NCBI GenBank assembly: GCA_033065855.1 | Contig: JAVXUO010000449.1 | Coordinates: forward strand, 105,223 to 169,222 | DNA: 64,000 nucleotides | DNA from: Escallonia rubra | Taxonomy: Eukaryota; Streptophyta; Magnoliopsida; Escalloniales; Escalloniaceae | Direction: 5' to 3' | In this document: positions 1 through 11,704 of the stretch, one piece after another | Layout of the letters: every line of letters begins with the position of its first letter | Position numbering within the stretch: position 1 is the first letter of the stretch | The notes under the pieces: model-generated | What the model saw: only the letters and a program-made list of their open reading frames with translations | The model's database searches: none | What the model was told of the DNA's origin: nothing | Translations under genes and position numbers: made by a program

Positions 1-1733
1 TGTCCACATGCATAAAAAATATGAGCCCAAAACCATTTCAAAGAAGTAGCAGCAAGCATTCATCCGAAACAAGAGGCATCAGTAAAAAGAGAAGATTAAA
101 ATTAGAGGAGGCAGTTTTTCACAACATGGTGCATGGCTAATAGGGTAATAGAAAGTTGATAGTGTGAAAGTGAAATGGGTAATGGTGGATATTCTGCAAA
201 TCACCAAATTTGCAGGCAAATCTTGGCAAAGATACCGCCGTATTGGGGTAACACGTGCAGTGTTTATCAAAGCTTGACCTTCTGAGTGTTTCTTCAAATT
301 TTATTTGCTTTATCTATATGATCTTGTGTGAGCTCGATTTTATAACCAAATGGTACTTGAACGGGAATCAACAAAAACATGAAAAAACTATAATTAGGTA
401 ACAGCAGCCTGCATAGTGAAGAGACGGAAGGGTATCCTGATCCAAACATCAGCCTATCTTCCCCAAATACCTCAGCGCGAACTAACCACATAGACCACAA
501 GAGACACAACCATGACCCAAACACCTAATCTCATCGACCACAAACGCTAAGCCAAAATGTCAAGAACTTCAGGAAAAACCAATGGCCATAATCAAAGCTA
601 CAAAGCAATGCAGTAAGAGATGGTCAACTATCCCTATGGCATAAATACAGTTGTGGATAATTTTACCCCTTTACCTTAGTTTGTGAATGTCAATACCTTC
701 CCAAAGCTAGCACCCCAAAATACAACAGTTTCCATTAGACTTCCCCAAGGGAAAGACGGGTTTAACACAAGACCAATAAATGTCGAAAAATTTGACATAA
801 AAGCCCTCCTACTCAGCCACTGTTCAATAGGTCAAGGAAGTTGGTGACCTGATTACAGGGGAGCCGAGTCAATTTGTAATCTTTAAAACCAGCTATGAAT
901 TCATAAAATGTATAACCTCAATTGCTACTGGAATTCATATTCAGACATGAATCTACAAAAGTTGGCTATCATTCTTGGTAGCTTATGGAACTGGGGACTC
1001 CACATAGTTCCACTGCCTAAAAAGGAGAGACCATCAGCCACTGAAGTGTCTTTAACATCTGCAATATGGAAGAGATCCATAAAATACCCCTTCAAAGGAC
1101 CCTTCCTGCTCTACCTATCATGCAAAACCCTTCCAAATTATTCAAAGTGGAAACTTTCAGAGACCATCAACCCAGACACTTGATCGGCTAATCCGAGTCA
1201 ACATTTCTGTTTAGGTTGACAAATCACCTCTCAGGTAAGAAAAAAGAACCGAATCGGACTCCCCCAACTTGGTCAAAAAACAGCTGTTAATCTTCTCAAC
1301 TTGATCATAACTAGTACAAGCATTTTGGAAATGGACACATGAATAAGTGGCAAAGCTGACTAGCTGACAAAACTCCACCTACTAAAGGAAGATCCCCGAA
1401 CACTCAATGGGAAGCAGTATTGCACAATTCAACCTCCTTGAGGGTTCTTCTTTTATCCTTTTTTTCTTTTCCCATTTTCAGTTTATTTTAAGCCCAATGA
1501 CTCCTTGAAATAATTAGATAAGAGAAACTTAGTTCAAGAAATTGCACACACTCATTGGGAAGCAGGAAAATAAATTTTTTCTACCTACCTCTTAAGAACC
1601 TGAATACATCATGTTCTACAACCACCAAAATTGCAAACAAAGTGAGGAGTGGGAGATAATTGGTCTTCCGCCCTCAACCTTTGGATACCTTAAAAACCAT
1701 AGCTTCCCCATTTAACACGACAGCAAAACTCAG
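1..1733. other. No supported gene
   Basis: AT-rich sequence with stop codons in all frames and only short open frames. I see no recognisable domain, splice-bounded exon, RNA gene or element terminus. It could be intronic or untranslated sequence of a gene extending left of the window. Confidence 0.5.
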
Positions 1734-1925
1734 GTGGTATTTTCTAAAAATGACGAGATAGTTCAGAATGTTGATGGTAAATCATTTCAAGACCTGGCTA
1801 GAAAGCATAGCTTCACTTCTTTGATTTACATTCTGTGGCTGCAAAAGAACTCAAGGATCTTCAGGAGAGGTTTTAATCCTGCAGCTAAGCTTGTTATTGT
1901 AGTTCGACATGGTATCAATTTGAAC
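1734..1925 (+). mobile_element. Short LINE C-terminal fragment
   Basis: The plus-strand frame reads through a stretch like the tail of the zinc-binding RT-associated region of plant L1-type LINEs: a hydrophobic run followed by a tryptophan and an 'NSRIFRRG' core, where intact elements usually have W-x-E-R-N-x-R-I-F. About 60 residues are visible and no RT or RNase H lies next to them, so this is an isolated relic. Assignment rests on motif similarity by eye; a chance match is possible. Confidence 0.4.
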
Positions 1926-3515
1926 TTAGTACAGTGTTCGTACCACATCTATGTATATGATAACTCAATTTTGATGCTTATAATAGAACAACTAAGCAAT
2001 TTGTCTGTAGTTAAAGGCCCAAGCTCTTTTTTTTTATTATTTTTTTTTTCCTGTTTTGTTTGAGGAGCATGTGCCGTTCATTAGATGTAGTTTCATTTTT
2101 CTGGTAAAGAGAATTGCAGCTCTCTCGAACTTTCATGGGCAAGACACGACCAAAACATTATTGTCCACATGACCACAAGTGTTTAGTAGTTCTCCAATTA
2201 ACTCAGCCTCAAAAGTCTTGACCCAGAACACCATTAGAAAACAAAGAAAAGCTGCATGCAACTTTTTATCTGACCAATGACCATCACCAGTCATGAGTAG
2301 CCTTTTATCAGCATATGCAAACAACCAAGCTTTAATGCAAACAATCAAGCTTTACGAGTCTTGTACACCTGTGAGAACGTGAGTAATTGCTCACTTCATC
2401 ATATGCTTTGGCCAAATATGTGCTAGACTATATTGACTCAGGGAAAAAGTAAGCACCCTCCAAGAAATTCTCGACAAGAAGACACCCAATTCGTCGAATT
2501 CCTAACAAGAGAGACTAAAATTATTTGATACATTGCATGCCACCACAGCAACCACATTTTAAACATGACTGCATAAACATAATCTAGGCATGGGCGCAAG
2601 CCCAACATCTATATCATTCTAGTAGCAAATCAATGACATGAAATGGGGTCTAATGCAAGCGGGAAGAGTTGAAGACATTATCTTGATTCTTGAGTCACGA
2701 CTCACGAGTAAGGGAAACCGCGTCAAGTTACCCTCAGTTCAAATGGACAAATAGCATAAGCAGTTAGAAAATGGGTCCAACACGTATCTCATTCGCTTCA
2801 ACCGTACAACTAGTAGAAACTCAGTACCATTTTTGGCAATAAATCATGTTTAACCAATGAAGCAAAACTGCAAATGTTGCGAAAAACCCAATTCGACATA
2901 TGACCATAAACTTAACAGATCCGAGCTCGAGATTCATCACAAACACAAGAAACGGAAATCATCACAGAACATGATACCATTGAGAGAAAGACATTGAACA
3001 GTACAAAAGACGCAGATAAAGCAAGGGCTTGGATCAATACTGACCAACATTGCAAGCGCTATAATCACGCCGGCTCTTTCGGGCTGTGTTACTCTTACAC
3101 TTGCTCGAAGGGATGGAATATGTGCACAAATGGGGTGTTGTTATGGAGGTTTAGGCCGGCGATGAGGTACGGCGTTGACGTCGTTTTGTCGTACCGTATC
3201 TGTTTAGACTATATTATTGTTATTACACCCATTCACGCGCTTCGGACCTCGGAGTCGTGCTACCTTGTCGGTCACGCGGGTTTAAGGTAGTCTACAAAAT
3301 CGTTGCTAAAGAATTGATCTGATTTAATTTTGTAGATAGCAACAAAAGAAAAATAATGTCACGCACACGCTGTATGGAGTAATTACTTTCCCGCAACGTC
3401 AATATACAAGAAGAAAGTCGTGAAATATGAAAGATCAAAGTGATTTGGTAATGGAAAATAGGGACAATGATGTTAGGGGTGGAAATTGAGGGAAGTTAGC
3501 AAATCTAAAATTATA
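1926..3515. other. No supported gene; GC-richer patch at 3060-3290
   Basis: Mostly AT-rich non-coding sequence. At 3060-3290 the composition becomes GC-richer with several CpGs. The minus strand there could be the leader of a gene running left, since a possible splice donor lies near 3040. I could not connect it to any coding exon, so no gene is called. Confidence 0.3.
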
Positions 3516-3882
3516 TTCTTTATGTCCCACATAATTTGATCAACTTTTCTTTTTGAGTCATTCTGTAAAAATTGTTTATTTCCAAATTAAGAGAGATTTT
3601 GTAGATATTTTGCATGTTTATCATTTTTAAATTTTTTTTATTCTATTCATCTCTCCATATTTAAATTTTCATCAACTTATTTTCTTTCTCCTAACCTACT
3701 TTTCTAACACTTTTTCATTCATTCTCTCTCCACATTTAGTACTTTATTAACTCATTGTCTCTCTCTTGTCCACTTTCTTCCCCTACTCTTTAAAGGATAT
3801 GATGAAAAATACATAATGTATCACTTCAATGTTTATTTGCGTACAGAAAAAAAGTTGATTAGATTATGTACGACGGAGGGAG
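3516..3882. mobile_element. Stowaway-like MITE (Tc1/mariner)
   Basis: A 367-bp element with terminal inverted repeats and TA on both sides. The right end carries the Stowaway signature ACGGAGGGAG followed by TA. The left end is a diverged complement (CTTTATGTCCCACATAATTT). The interior is AT-rich and non-coding. The degraded left terminus indicates an old copy. Confidence 0.7.
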
Positions 3883-3884
3883 TA

Positions 3885-4589
3885 ACAAATTGATAACTTG
3901 CGATTTCATTGTGAATAAGTGAGGAGAAAATGATGAAAAAATAACTAACATATAGAATATTATTTTACTATTCTAGTACTTGTCAATGTCAATGAGGAGA
4001 AGCTCGAAATTTAGTACATGAACAATATTGGAAGTGCTCTCCTTTAATAGTATCAAATAGAGTTAATTACATAAGATTGGGTGAAATTACACGTGTCCAT
4101 TAATTTGGATAAATAACACTGATGTCCATTGACAAAAAATACAGAACGGTTGTAGCAAAATGACCTTATTACACATGACATGAAAAATAACTTTTCAAAT
4201 GTCAGCCTTTTATCCAACCTATTTGCCTTCAAGAATTCGCCGCCATAGCACCATCGACACGGTGTTGCCGCCTTCTTCCCTTTCCATATTTCCTCTCTTG
4301 ACAATACCTACCACCACCAGACACCCAACATCCACCACTTTGATTTCATCACCAAAACCAGTACAACACCACCACCGTCGCTCATCTCTCAAGCTGGCCT
4401 CAACCCCCAATGGCAACTGTACAACATAGCATGTCCACTACCATTGCCATCTCTGCACGGCAACCCTTTCGACCACCATCACCTCTATATGGCCTTTCAT
4501 CGACCAACACCCCAATCGTCATCCTTTCATCCCCATACAGCTCCGATCACTACCATCACCTCTATGAATCTAACCACCATCCAGAGAAA
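3885..4589. other. No supported gene; CCA/ACC-rich tract at 4240-4590
   Basis: The first part is AT-rich intergenic sequence. From about 4240 to 4590 the plus strand is rich in CAC/ACC/ATC triplets. This gives long low-complexity open frames on both strands, typical of compositional artefacts. No protein family is recognisable. Confidence 0.45.
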
Positions 4590-5317
4590 AACGAGGGCTA
4601 GGCATCAGAAAATCTTGTAATGATAACCTTGCCCTTGCCTCTAAAATTAGCGGGAAGCTTACAAAAATGAGGACCTTTTTTACGTCAAGGTCATGAAGGT
4701 CAAGTTCACAAATTCCAATGACCCTACAAACTAGTCTATAAAAAAGGGGATCTGATACCTAGAGGAGCAGGCCTACAATCCCTTTGATGAATCTGGGTTT
4801 AAAGTGGAGAGTTCGATCAAGATGGAAGGAATATTTCCTTTTGGAATAATTAATGGGCATGAGAAGCTCATCTCAACCCCAATATCACCACTGAGTATGA
4901 CCTTAATGTTCATAATGGCATAAATCCCTATGGGACATGAAATATCCAAGCTTTCACGCAACTCATTCCTATAACTGATGTTGACCTTGTTAGAAGAATT
5001 CATCGCCCTATGTCCAATCCTGAGGATGGTTTCCATCTCTAGAGAGTGGAGAAAAATAAAAAAATTTAGACATCTAGTTCCCAGAAACCTTAATGATCAG
5101 TTGGGAAACCACACCCCTCCTAATATGGAGATCACTTGGATTTGGAAATTTGAACGCCTCGAAGACATTCTTATTGTTCGAGACAAATTACTTTTTAATG
5201 AACTTCATTTCTTTAGAAACATAACTCCAACCCATGTGTGGCAGATGCAAAAATGACACTGAATATTTTGAGAAAATCCTGAAAGCCCAAATTAAGGGGG
5301 AAAGACTGTTAGTCAAC
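4590..5317 (+). mobile_element. Old LINE 'A', left part (post-RT and zf-RVT region)
   Basis: Decayed plus-strand L1-type LINE. In shifting frames I read, in order: a 'GLGIRK' segment that normally follows the RT domain, the 'LASKI..KL.KNEDLFYVKVMKVKF' block (usual form LLAKQ.W.L....SLW..VLKAKYF), and the zinc-finger RVT region ending in 'CGRCKNDTEYFEKIL' near 5240-5290. Stops and frameshifts are frequent. The same element resumes at about 8768, so the minus-strand LINE at 5318-8763 was inserted into it. The RT core and endonuclease are not present. Confidence 0.65.
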
Positions 5318-5523
5318 ATTTTTCTTTTTCTAAAGCCTAAAAAAAAAATTAATCAAGACATTGCATTAGAAAAGAGAGAGTACAAAATAGGGATCCTGAT
5401 TCACTACTTCATCCATTAACAAAAGAGAACCAAAGGATGAAGAAGGAACCAAGCCAAAAGAGTTTGAAACATCTGCTCATTTTGCAAGGTTGTGGGCTAA
5501 ACAATTGACACTTTTATGAACTT

Positions 5524-5943
5524 TCAAAGCATCCCAGCAGAAAACTTCCTAAGCTTCTCACGAGCTTCGGCAATTGTGGTATAGCAGTTCCAATTCGGCT
5601 CTAGATCATGGTTGTTTAGCCAGTCCACTATGACCTGCGTATCTCCTTCAATAATCACATGAGTGCACTTATTCTGTAACGCCAGATCAATCGCAGTGAG
5701 GCTTCCAATTGCTTCTACTAAAACAGGGTCCATAGTAGCATTGGCTATAGTTATAGCAGAAATGATATTACCATTGTAATCTCGAATAGTAGCCGCTAGA
5801 GTGCTTCTATTCTCTCGTACAGCTGCATCAAAATTAACTCGGTGCCATAGAGGGGGAAGATTGAATCTGGAGGAAGAATACATGCTGGATTTTGGTTGGG
5901 GGCAGACTGTCTCCTTGTAATGATCATACGTCACTTGAGCCAA
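5524..5943 (-). pseudogene. RNase H domain of LINE B
   Basis: An open frame of 139 codons with the plant LINE RNase H (RVT_3) pattern: 'NFDAA' (first catalytic Asp), 'VEAIGSLTAIDLAL' (Glu), and 'IEGDTQVIVDWLN' (second Asp). In intact elements this domain removes the RNA strand of the cDNA hybrid. The frame stops before the C-terminal helix; the missing 'WDALKVHK.VNCLAHNLAK' motif continues in another frame toward 5460. It is a relic and not a host gene. Confidence 0.8.
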
Positions 5944-7270
5944 TTTTGATAACTCCTTGATATTGAGTTACACCTTATTAAACACCTTCTGATTTCGCCA
6001 TCTCCAGTTATGGTCCAAAACCGTAACAGCAAAAAGAGTATAGTTATGCAATTCATTAACTGGAGAAGAAGGTGGTGAAAGGATGCACGTGAGCCACTGA
6101 ATTGTCATGTTCCGGAGCGCTTGATTGGTAACTGGTCCTGATTGGAGGGGACTTTGAAGAGGGCAGAAATTTTCAGGTAACGAAAGCCAAAGAGCTCGAG
6201 TCAGTGGGCATGTGAGAAAGATGTGAGATAGAGTCTCTTCCCCAGAGTTGCACATAGGGCATTTGATATCAATATTAGGGCAAACTTCTTGGAGTTTCGT
6301 TCTGACAGGAAGAATGTTCCAAGCGATACGCCAAATCAAAATCTTGTGTCTTTTCACGAATTCTTGATCTCCAAAGAATTTTCCAAAAAGGAATTTCGCT
6401 TTCATGTCCAAGCTGGAACCGAGGTTCGTTCGAAAACAAGTAAGCTGATTTTGCCGATAGTTTTCCGGATTTGTTTGGAGTCCAGGCTAATAAATCCTGG
6501 GGTTTTGATGGTGAAATTCGAATTTTCAGAATTTCGCCGATAAGAGCATCCGAAAACAGGTTTTGCAACTTCTCTAGATCCCATGAACTTGAAACATGAT
6601 TGATCAACGAAGACACTCTTGAGCCGGTAATATAACCAGGAGACAGAAATTCTGGACGAAAGTAACGTACAGATGGAATCCAAGGATCTTTGCCAATATC
6701 GATGCTTTCCCCATTTCCAACAATGAAACATAGGCCCTTTTTAAGTTGTACCGAGCTTGAGCAGATCCCTTTCCAGATCCACGAAGATGATTTTGAAGAA
6801 GAGTAATCCAAAAAATTTGTCCCTTTCAAATATTTGTTCTCCATCACCTTGACCCAAAGTTTGTCAGGTTCTTTGATCATTGTCCATCCCAGCTTGGAAA
6901 GTAAGGCTTGATTGAATGCCTTCATAGGTTTAAAGCCCATCCCACCTCTACATTTGGGGATACAGATAGTATCCCAAGCTTTCGGACATTAGGAATGGGA
7001 TTTGGTCTCGAGATGCCCCCACCAAAACCTTCGGAAAATGCTATCAAGCTGGTTGCAAAGCTTCATCGGGAGCGAAAAGGTTGACATAGCATAAGTGGGG
7101 ATAGCCATTGCCACTGATCTAATTAGCATTCCACGGCCCGCAAAGGAGATATATTTGGATTTCCATCCAGCTAGCCTTTTTCTCACCCTGTCCAGGACAT
7201 TGTTGAACATATGTGCCTTCCCTTGGTGTGTAAACAGTGGTAGTCCCAAATATTTGTCTTGAGGGGAGAA

Positions 7271-7297
7271 GGGGGGGGGGGGGGGGGGGGGGGGGGG
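7271..7297. repeat. Poly(G) run of 27
   Basis: Uninterrupted G tract within the LINE B coding region just before its 'KYLGLPLF' motif. On the LINE's coding strand it is a poly(C) encoding prolines where related elements have a short variable linker. The exact length is likely unreliable in assembly. Confidence 0.95.
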
Positions 7298-7400
7298 CTT
7301 TCTTAATTCCCAGAATACCACTGAAATTTCTTTTGATTGTTGCTTCTGTATTGTTGCTAAAGAAGACTCTTGATTTGGATTTGTTGATTGTATATCCCGA

Positions 7401-8300
7401 CTACTCAGCATACTTGTTAAGACAATTCAAAACTTCATCTGCTTCTCCTTGGTTTGACTTGCAAAAAATCATTAAGTCATCCACAAATAAAAGGTGAGAT
7501 ATTCCTGGGCACGAGAGACTTGCTTTTATTCCATGCAACCGGCCTTGTAATTTTTCTTTTAGAAGAAGTCTAGTTAGGATTTCCGAGCCTAAGATGAACA
7601 AGAATGGCGAAAGTGGGTCTCCTTGACGGAGGCCCCTTGTCGGTTTAATGATTCCGTGAGGGGCTCCATTGATGAGGATGTACAAAGTAGGAGTATTAAT
7701 GCATTGATTGACCCACTGAATCCATTAATTACAGAACCCGAAGTTCTTGAGCACTGAAAGAATGAAACCCCACTACATCTTGTCGTAGGCCTTCTCCATA
7801 TCGATTTTGATGGCCGCTAATCCTTTACTGCCTTTCTTCTTTCGCATCGAATGGCCGATTTCCTGAACAAGAATGCTATTATCGTTGATAATTCTGTTTG
7901 GAACGAAAGTAGCTTGAAGAGGGGATATAAGCTTGTGAAGAATGGATTTAAGCCTACCCGCCAAGATCGAGGAAATTATTTTGTACGATACGTTGCATAA
8001 GCTGATTGGTCTGGAATGATTTACAGAATAAGGATTTTCGATCTTCGGGATCAAGGCTAGATGGGTATGGTTTAATTCTTTCAGAAGATATCCACTAACA
8101 AATAAGGACTGGACACTCTTGATGACATCAATCTTGATGGTTTTCTAGAAAGTTTTGTAGAAATGGACTGTCATTCCATCAGGGCCGGGGGTTTTATGAG
8201 ATCCCATGTGCTGAATTGCACTAAAGATTTCAGCTTCTTCAGGTATTGCAGACATCGTGAAATTGTCATCTTCCGTAACCGAAGGTGTGATCAGCTCTTA
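7401..8300 (-). pseudogene. Reverse transcriptase core of LINE B
   Basis: Minus-strand frames carry RT blocks: 'HKTPGPDGM' near 8190, 'RPISLCNVSYKIISSIL' and 'IKIDMEKAYDKM' around 7770-8010, 'GLRQGDPLSPFLFIL' near 7610-7660, and the catalytic box as FVDD (usual Y/FADD) near 7480-7500. At least two frameshifts separate the blocks, and a 27-base G run at 7271 breaks the next segment. Stop codons make the copy inactive. Confidence 0.85.
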
Positions 8301-8767
8301 CATATCCTGTGGAATGGTTAGGTTAGACGAATCAAAGATTTTGCTGTAGTGAGCATTGAGGCTATCTCCAATAATTTTCCTTCCCGATAACCACACTCTT
8401 TCATTGTTTTTCAAGAACTCAATTGCATTTCTTCTCCTTCGGATGGTAGTGGTTAGATGGAAGTATTTAGTGTTAAGGTCACCTTCTAATATTCTCTGAT
8501 GACGAGATTTGTCCAGCCAAATAAACTCTTCCCGCTTTAATTCTTCATCTAGCTCGAGTTGCAGGTTGTTTTCCATTGCAATGTTTTCACTTGAAGGGGC
8601 CAGTACTTGAATAGATTTAATGGCTTCACTTAACCGTTGGATTTTTGCTTGAATAACTCCAAAATGCAATTTGTTCCAGCTCTGAAAGGATTCTTTAGTT
8701 ATTTTGATTTTTTTTTGCATAGGATGAAAGGGGGAGATCCTTTGACAAACGACTTCTAGGCAATACT

Positions 8768-9423
8768 AACAAGTTAGTGCGGATAAATAATATTTGTTGC
8801 ATGATCACAAACTTCATTCCATGGAAATGCATTGAAAATTTTCCTTCTTAACTTGTCTTTGTCAGATTTGGAAAGAGAGAAAAAAAGAAGCTATAGCATG
8901 TTTGCTTTTGACCTTGGATAGCATGATGAAGATTAATGAGTTTGCAAACGATCTCAATCAGACGTTCAAACCTCAAAATTTCCCATATCTCAAAGCTCCT
9001 AAACTAATTAAATGGGTCCCCCCCCCCCCCCCCCGAGTGCAAGTACTTAACATTGATGTGATGACGAAGATAATGGTTTGGTGGCTTCTTTGGCAATCTA
9101 CCCAATATTGAAAGCCTTGAGGCTGAGCTCCATGGAATTCTGAAAGCTATACAAATCATCAAACACAAAGACATACGTGAAGCTTGGGTGAAAACTAAAT
9201 CCCTGACGGCCGAGCAAATTCTTGCAAATAGGTAGGACGAATCTGTCCATCCCATGAACAACCTGATCAAGATCAAGGATTATCGCTTTTTACAGGAACC
9301 CAAAATTTTTGCATGTTCTAAGAAAAGGCAATCAATGTGCCAACATGCTTGCAAACTAAGATGGGGCTTTTGTTTGCCTCAACCAATGCCCTGAGGAATG
9401 CTTTTATGGGATACTACTAAGGT
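8768..9423 (+). mobile_element. Old LINE 'A', right part (RNase H region)
   Basis: Continuation of the plus-strand LINE. 'QIWKERKKEAIACLLL' at about 8868 matches the W-K-E-R-N motif after the zinc finger. A 'KW.PPPP..VQVLNID' entry to RNase H follows. 'EAELHGILKAIQIIKHKDI' at about 9122 and 'HPMNNLIKIKDYRFL' at about 9250 complete the RVT_3 pattern. Stops, a frameshift around 9080 and loss of catalytic Asp codons show decay. A 17-base C run (9018-9034) sits in the proline linker. The hAT-like element at 9424 abuts this LINE's end. Confidence 0.7.
9018..9034. repeat. Poly(C) run of 17
   Basis: C homopolymer located where LINE RNase H domains usually have W-x-P-P-P-P-G, so it probably expanded from a short proline-codon tract. 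Confidence 0.95.
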
Positions 9424-10345
9424 TAGATATGGCAATTAGATCTGCAACCGGTAGATCTCCGACCCGACCCGCTAGTAGCAGGTTATTTTGACTTTAGCCA
9501 GGTTATGGGGCAGGTATAATTTTTTTTTAAATTTGCAGCGGGTTAGGGTCAGGTATGGTATGGTATTCTATCCAACCCACCCCGGTACCCGACCCGCCCC
9601 CACCCCGGTATACTAACCCTATGCATCAATAAATCTCAGCCGTCCATCTTAGCATATATACACTTTTCATCCAAAACCCTAAAATATTATGTCTTCTCAT
9701 AGCCTCTCTCGACTTACCCGCGGCTGCCTCCATTCTCTGGTCTTTTCTCCCTCTCTCCTGTCAGCCCCCCACGGCCAAAAACCTCACGACCACCTAAACC
9801 GACGGCCACAACCATGTTCGATCACCTACTTCTCAAGTTCCGCAGCAACAAGAACAACAACAAGTGGTCGAAGATCTCGTCAGAATGGTCGTAGTTGCAG
9901 ATCTGCCACCATTTCTCCTTCGACGAGATCAGAGGCATTACCCACAACTTCAACTGTTACATGCTCATCGGTGGCGGTAGCCAGGGGTCCGTGTTCATGG
10001 CCTTCCTCGACAACAGCAGCACAGTCGCCCTGAAGCACCAAAGCCTCTCCTCCTGCCAGGGCACTGCCGAGTCTGCTCTAAGATCGATCTCCTCTCCCGC
10101 CTCCAGCACTGCAACATCATCTCCCTCATCGACTACTGCATGGAAGGCTTCGAGATGATCCTCGTGTACAAGTACGGGGAAGTTGCGGGGCGAATCGGGG
10201 CGGGGACGAGTTTTGCAAACAAACTTAGGATCGGTAATGGTATTGCACATACATGACCAGGTGGCAGAACAGAGTGGGGCGAGGTTTTAGGGGCGGGTAT
10301 GAATTTCATAACATCTGCATTTGACCCGCCTCATTGCCATTCCTA
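9424..10345. mobile_element. Non-autonomous hAT-like element carrying a kinase fragment
   Basis: A 922-bp element with short imperfect terminal inverted repeats (TAGATATGGCAAT at the left, ATTGCCATTCCTA at the right). The flanking 8-mers ACTAAGGT and ACTGGGAT are possible diverged target duplications (5 of 8 match). Subterminal sequences are rich in GACCCG/CGGGT, as in the better preserved element at 26744. No transposase is present. The centre holds a 5'-leader-like segment with AAACCCTAA followed by a receptor-like-kinase fragment. Confidence 0.65.
9814..10181 (+). pseudogene. Captured receptor-like-kinase fragment
   Basis: From the ATG at 9814 the frame gives a basic N-terminal stretch, an in-frame stop at 9892, then 'HHFSFDEIRGITHNFN', a degenerate glycine loop ('IGGGSQGSVF') and 'STVALKH' with the VAIK-type lysine. 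After a frameshift near 10080 it continues as 'KIDLLSRLQHCNIISLIDYC' and 'MILVYKYG'. This order is the N-lobe of plant receptor-like kinases, closest in style to the CrRLK1L/FERONIA group. The C-lobe (HRD, DFG) is absent. GC content is much higher than the flanks. It lies inside hAT-like terminal repeats, so capture by a transposon is the likely origin. Confidence 0.75.
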
Positions 10346-10353
10346 ACTGGGAT

Positions 10354-11404
10354 GTTGTACCGAGGACTTAATTTTTTCTCTTTAACTTCTGCTTTAGTTT
10401 CCTTATAACCAAAAAAAGATAAACACTTGCTTAATACGCAATCACATTTGTGACATATTTTACCAACAAATAATAAGAGCGTTGGCCAAGTACTAGCTCA
10501 CAACCTTGCAGTGCACAACTTGTTATCCAAGTTGGCATTAATGAGCTTTACACTAATTAATCCAGCCATTGTTTTCACCAATGACATAATATGCACACGA
10601 ATGAAGATACGTGTAAAACTTCTCAATCATGAACTTCAAATCGCAGTTTTTCCGTACTATTAAATTTATTTGTTCATCACTACATGCTTACTGAGGAAAA
10701 AATGATTTGAGATGTAATTCTCTTAACGTGTGTTTGAATGGAAGATTATAACCGAAAATTTCACTTTGACGGAGCATTTAAAAATTTCTCGCATTATTTC
10801 ATAATTTGAGATTGTACGACAGAAAATTTGCAGAATTCTTGACAGAATTGAAGAGGGCATAAGACCTTCCTTTCTTCTTTTTGGTGCAAACTAATACCAC
10901 TTTCTCATGCACCATATACAACCCCCCATCGCCTCCCCTTCCCTCAACCCCACCGAGTTTGTTGTCTAATACCATGACATTGGGAACTTTTCATTTTTTC
11001 AGTAGCTTCACTAAAATGGGCAATATTAAAACTAATGCAATTTTCGTTCTCCTATAGCACTAATATCTGTTTGGAGAGGTTATTTCAACCCCGTTATAAG
11101 CTGTTCAACTCATTGTTCCTTGCTTAAAGGATTACCCGGTTTGGAAAGTTCAATCTGAAGTTCAGAAAAACTCCACTGTCACAACTTTTTGCTATTCATA
11201 AATCCATCAGTAACACCAAAACTGGGTCCAAAAACAACAATCACCAGATAGTTTTACTATTTATGTCTGCATTACTAAAGGGCATAATAACAAAAACGCT
11301 TCCAATATGCTGCAAAGCTTCTTACGTCCCCTACTTCGCTTCCACACCAAATTGCAATAAAGAAATTGTATAAAGATCTTACACAAATGGACAAACCCTT
11401 TTCA
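10354..11404. other. Intergenic; no gene seen
   Basis: AT-rich sequence without domains or element ends I can define. The part nearest 11400 is probably beyond, or part of, the 3' untranslated region of the syntaxin gene that ends at 11705. Confidence 0.55.
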
Positions 11405-11704
11405 ACTGCACACAATTAATGAGACCCCAAAAAAGTACAAACTTATTGCCTGTAGAAATATACCAACCCTTAGAACAAACTGTAGCACACCGCCCTCCCA
11501 AAATTCCAAACACCAATTTACAACAGAAACTGCGCACCATATCATAGATTCACCATATAACTTGGAATTGCAAGTGTAGCAAAACCTCAATCAGCCACAA
11601 TGCCTTTAGAACAACATAAACCACACTGATCACGAGATCGTGCCCATAGTGAGCCGATTTTGGTGCCTTTCTCTCTCCATAGTTTAATTCGCACAAGTTA
11701 CTGC

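Larger units (their letters stand above)
5318..8763 (-). mobile_element. 5'-truncated L1-type LINE 'B' with RNase H
   Basis: Read on the minus strand from 8763 down, this has the plant L1 ORF2 order: the linker after the endonuclease (8298-8720), reverse transcriptase (about 7400-8250), the post-RT region (6275-7100), the zinc-binding RVT domain with paired Cys-Pro-Met-Cys and His (about 6230-6400), and an RNase H domain (5524-5943). The apurinic endonuclease and ORF1 are missing, the usual outcome of incomplete target-primed reverse transcription. Several frameshifts and stops make it non-coding. The 3' end is an A-rich run next to 5318. No clear target-site duplication is visible. It interrupts LINE A in the opposite orientation. 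Confidence 0.85.

Noticed and set aside
2994-3290. 98-codon plus-strand frame in a GC-richer patch
   Set aside because: No recognisable motif; the patch fits a gene leader on the opposite strand equally well, so no protein is called.
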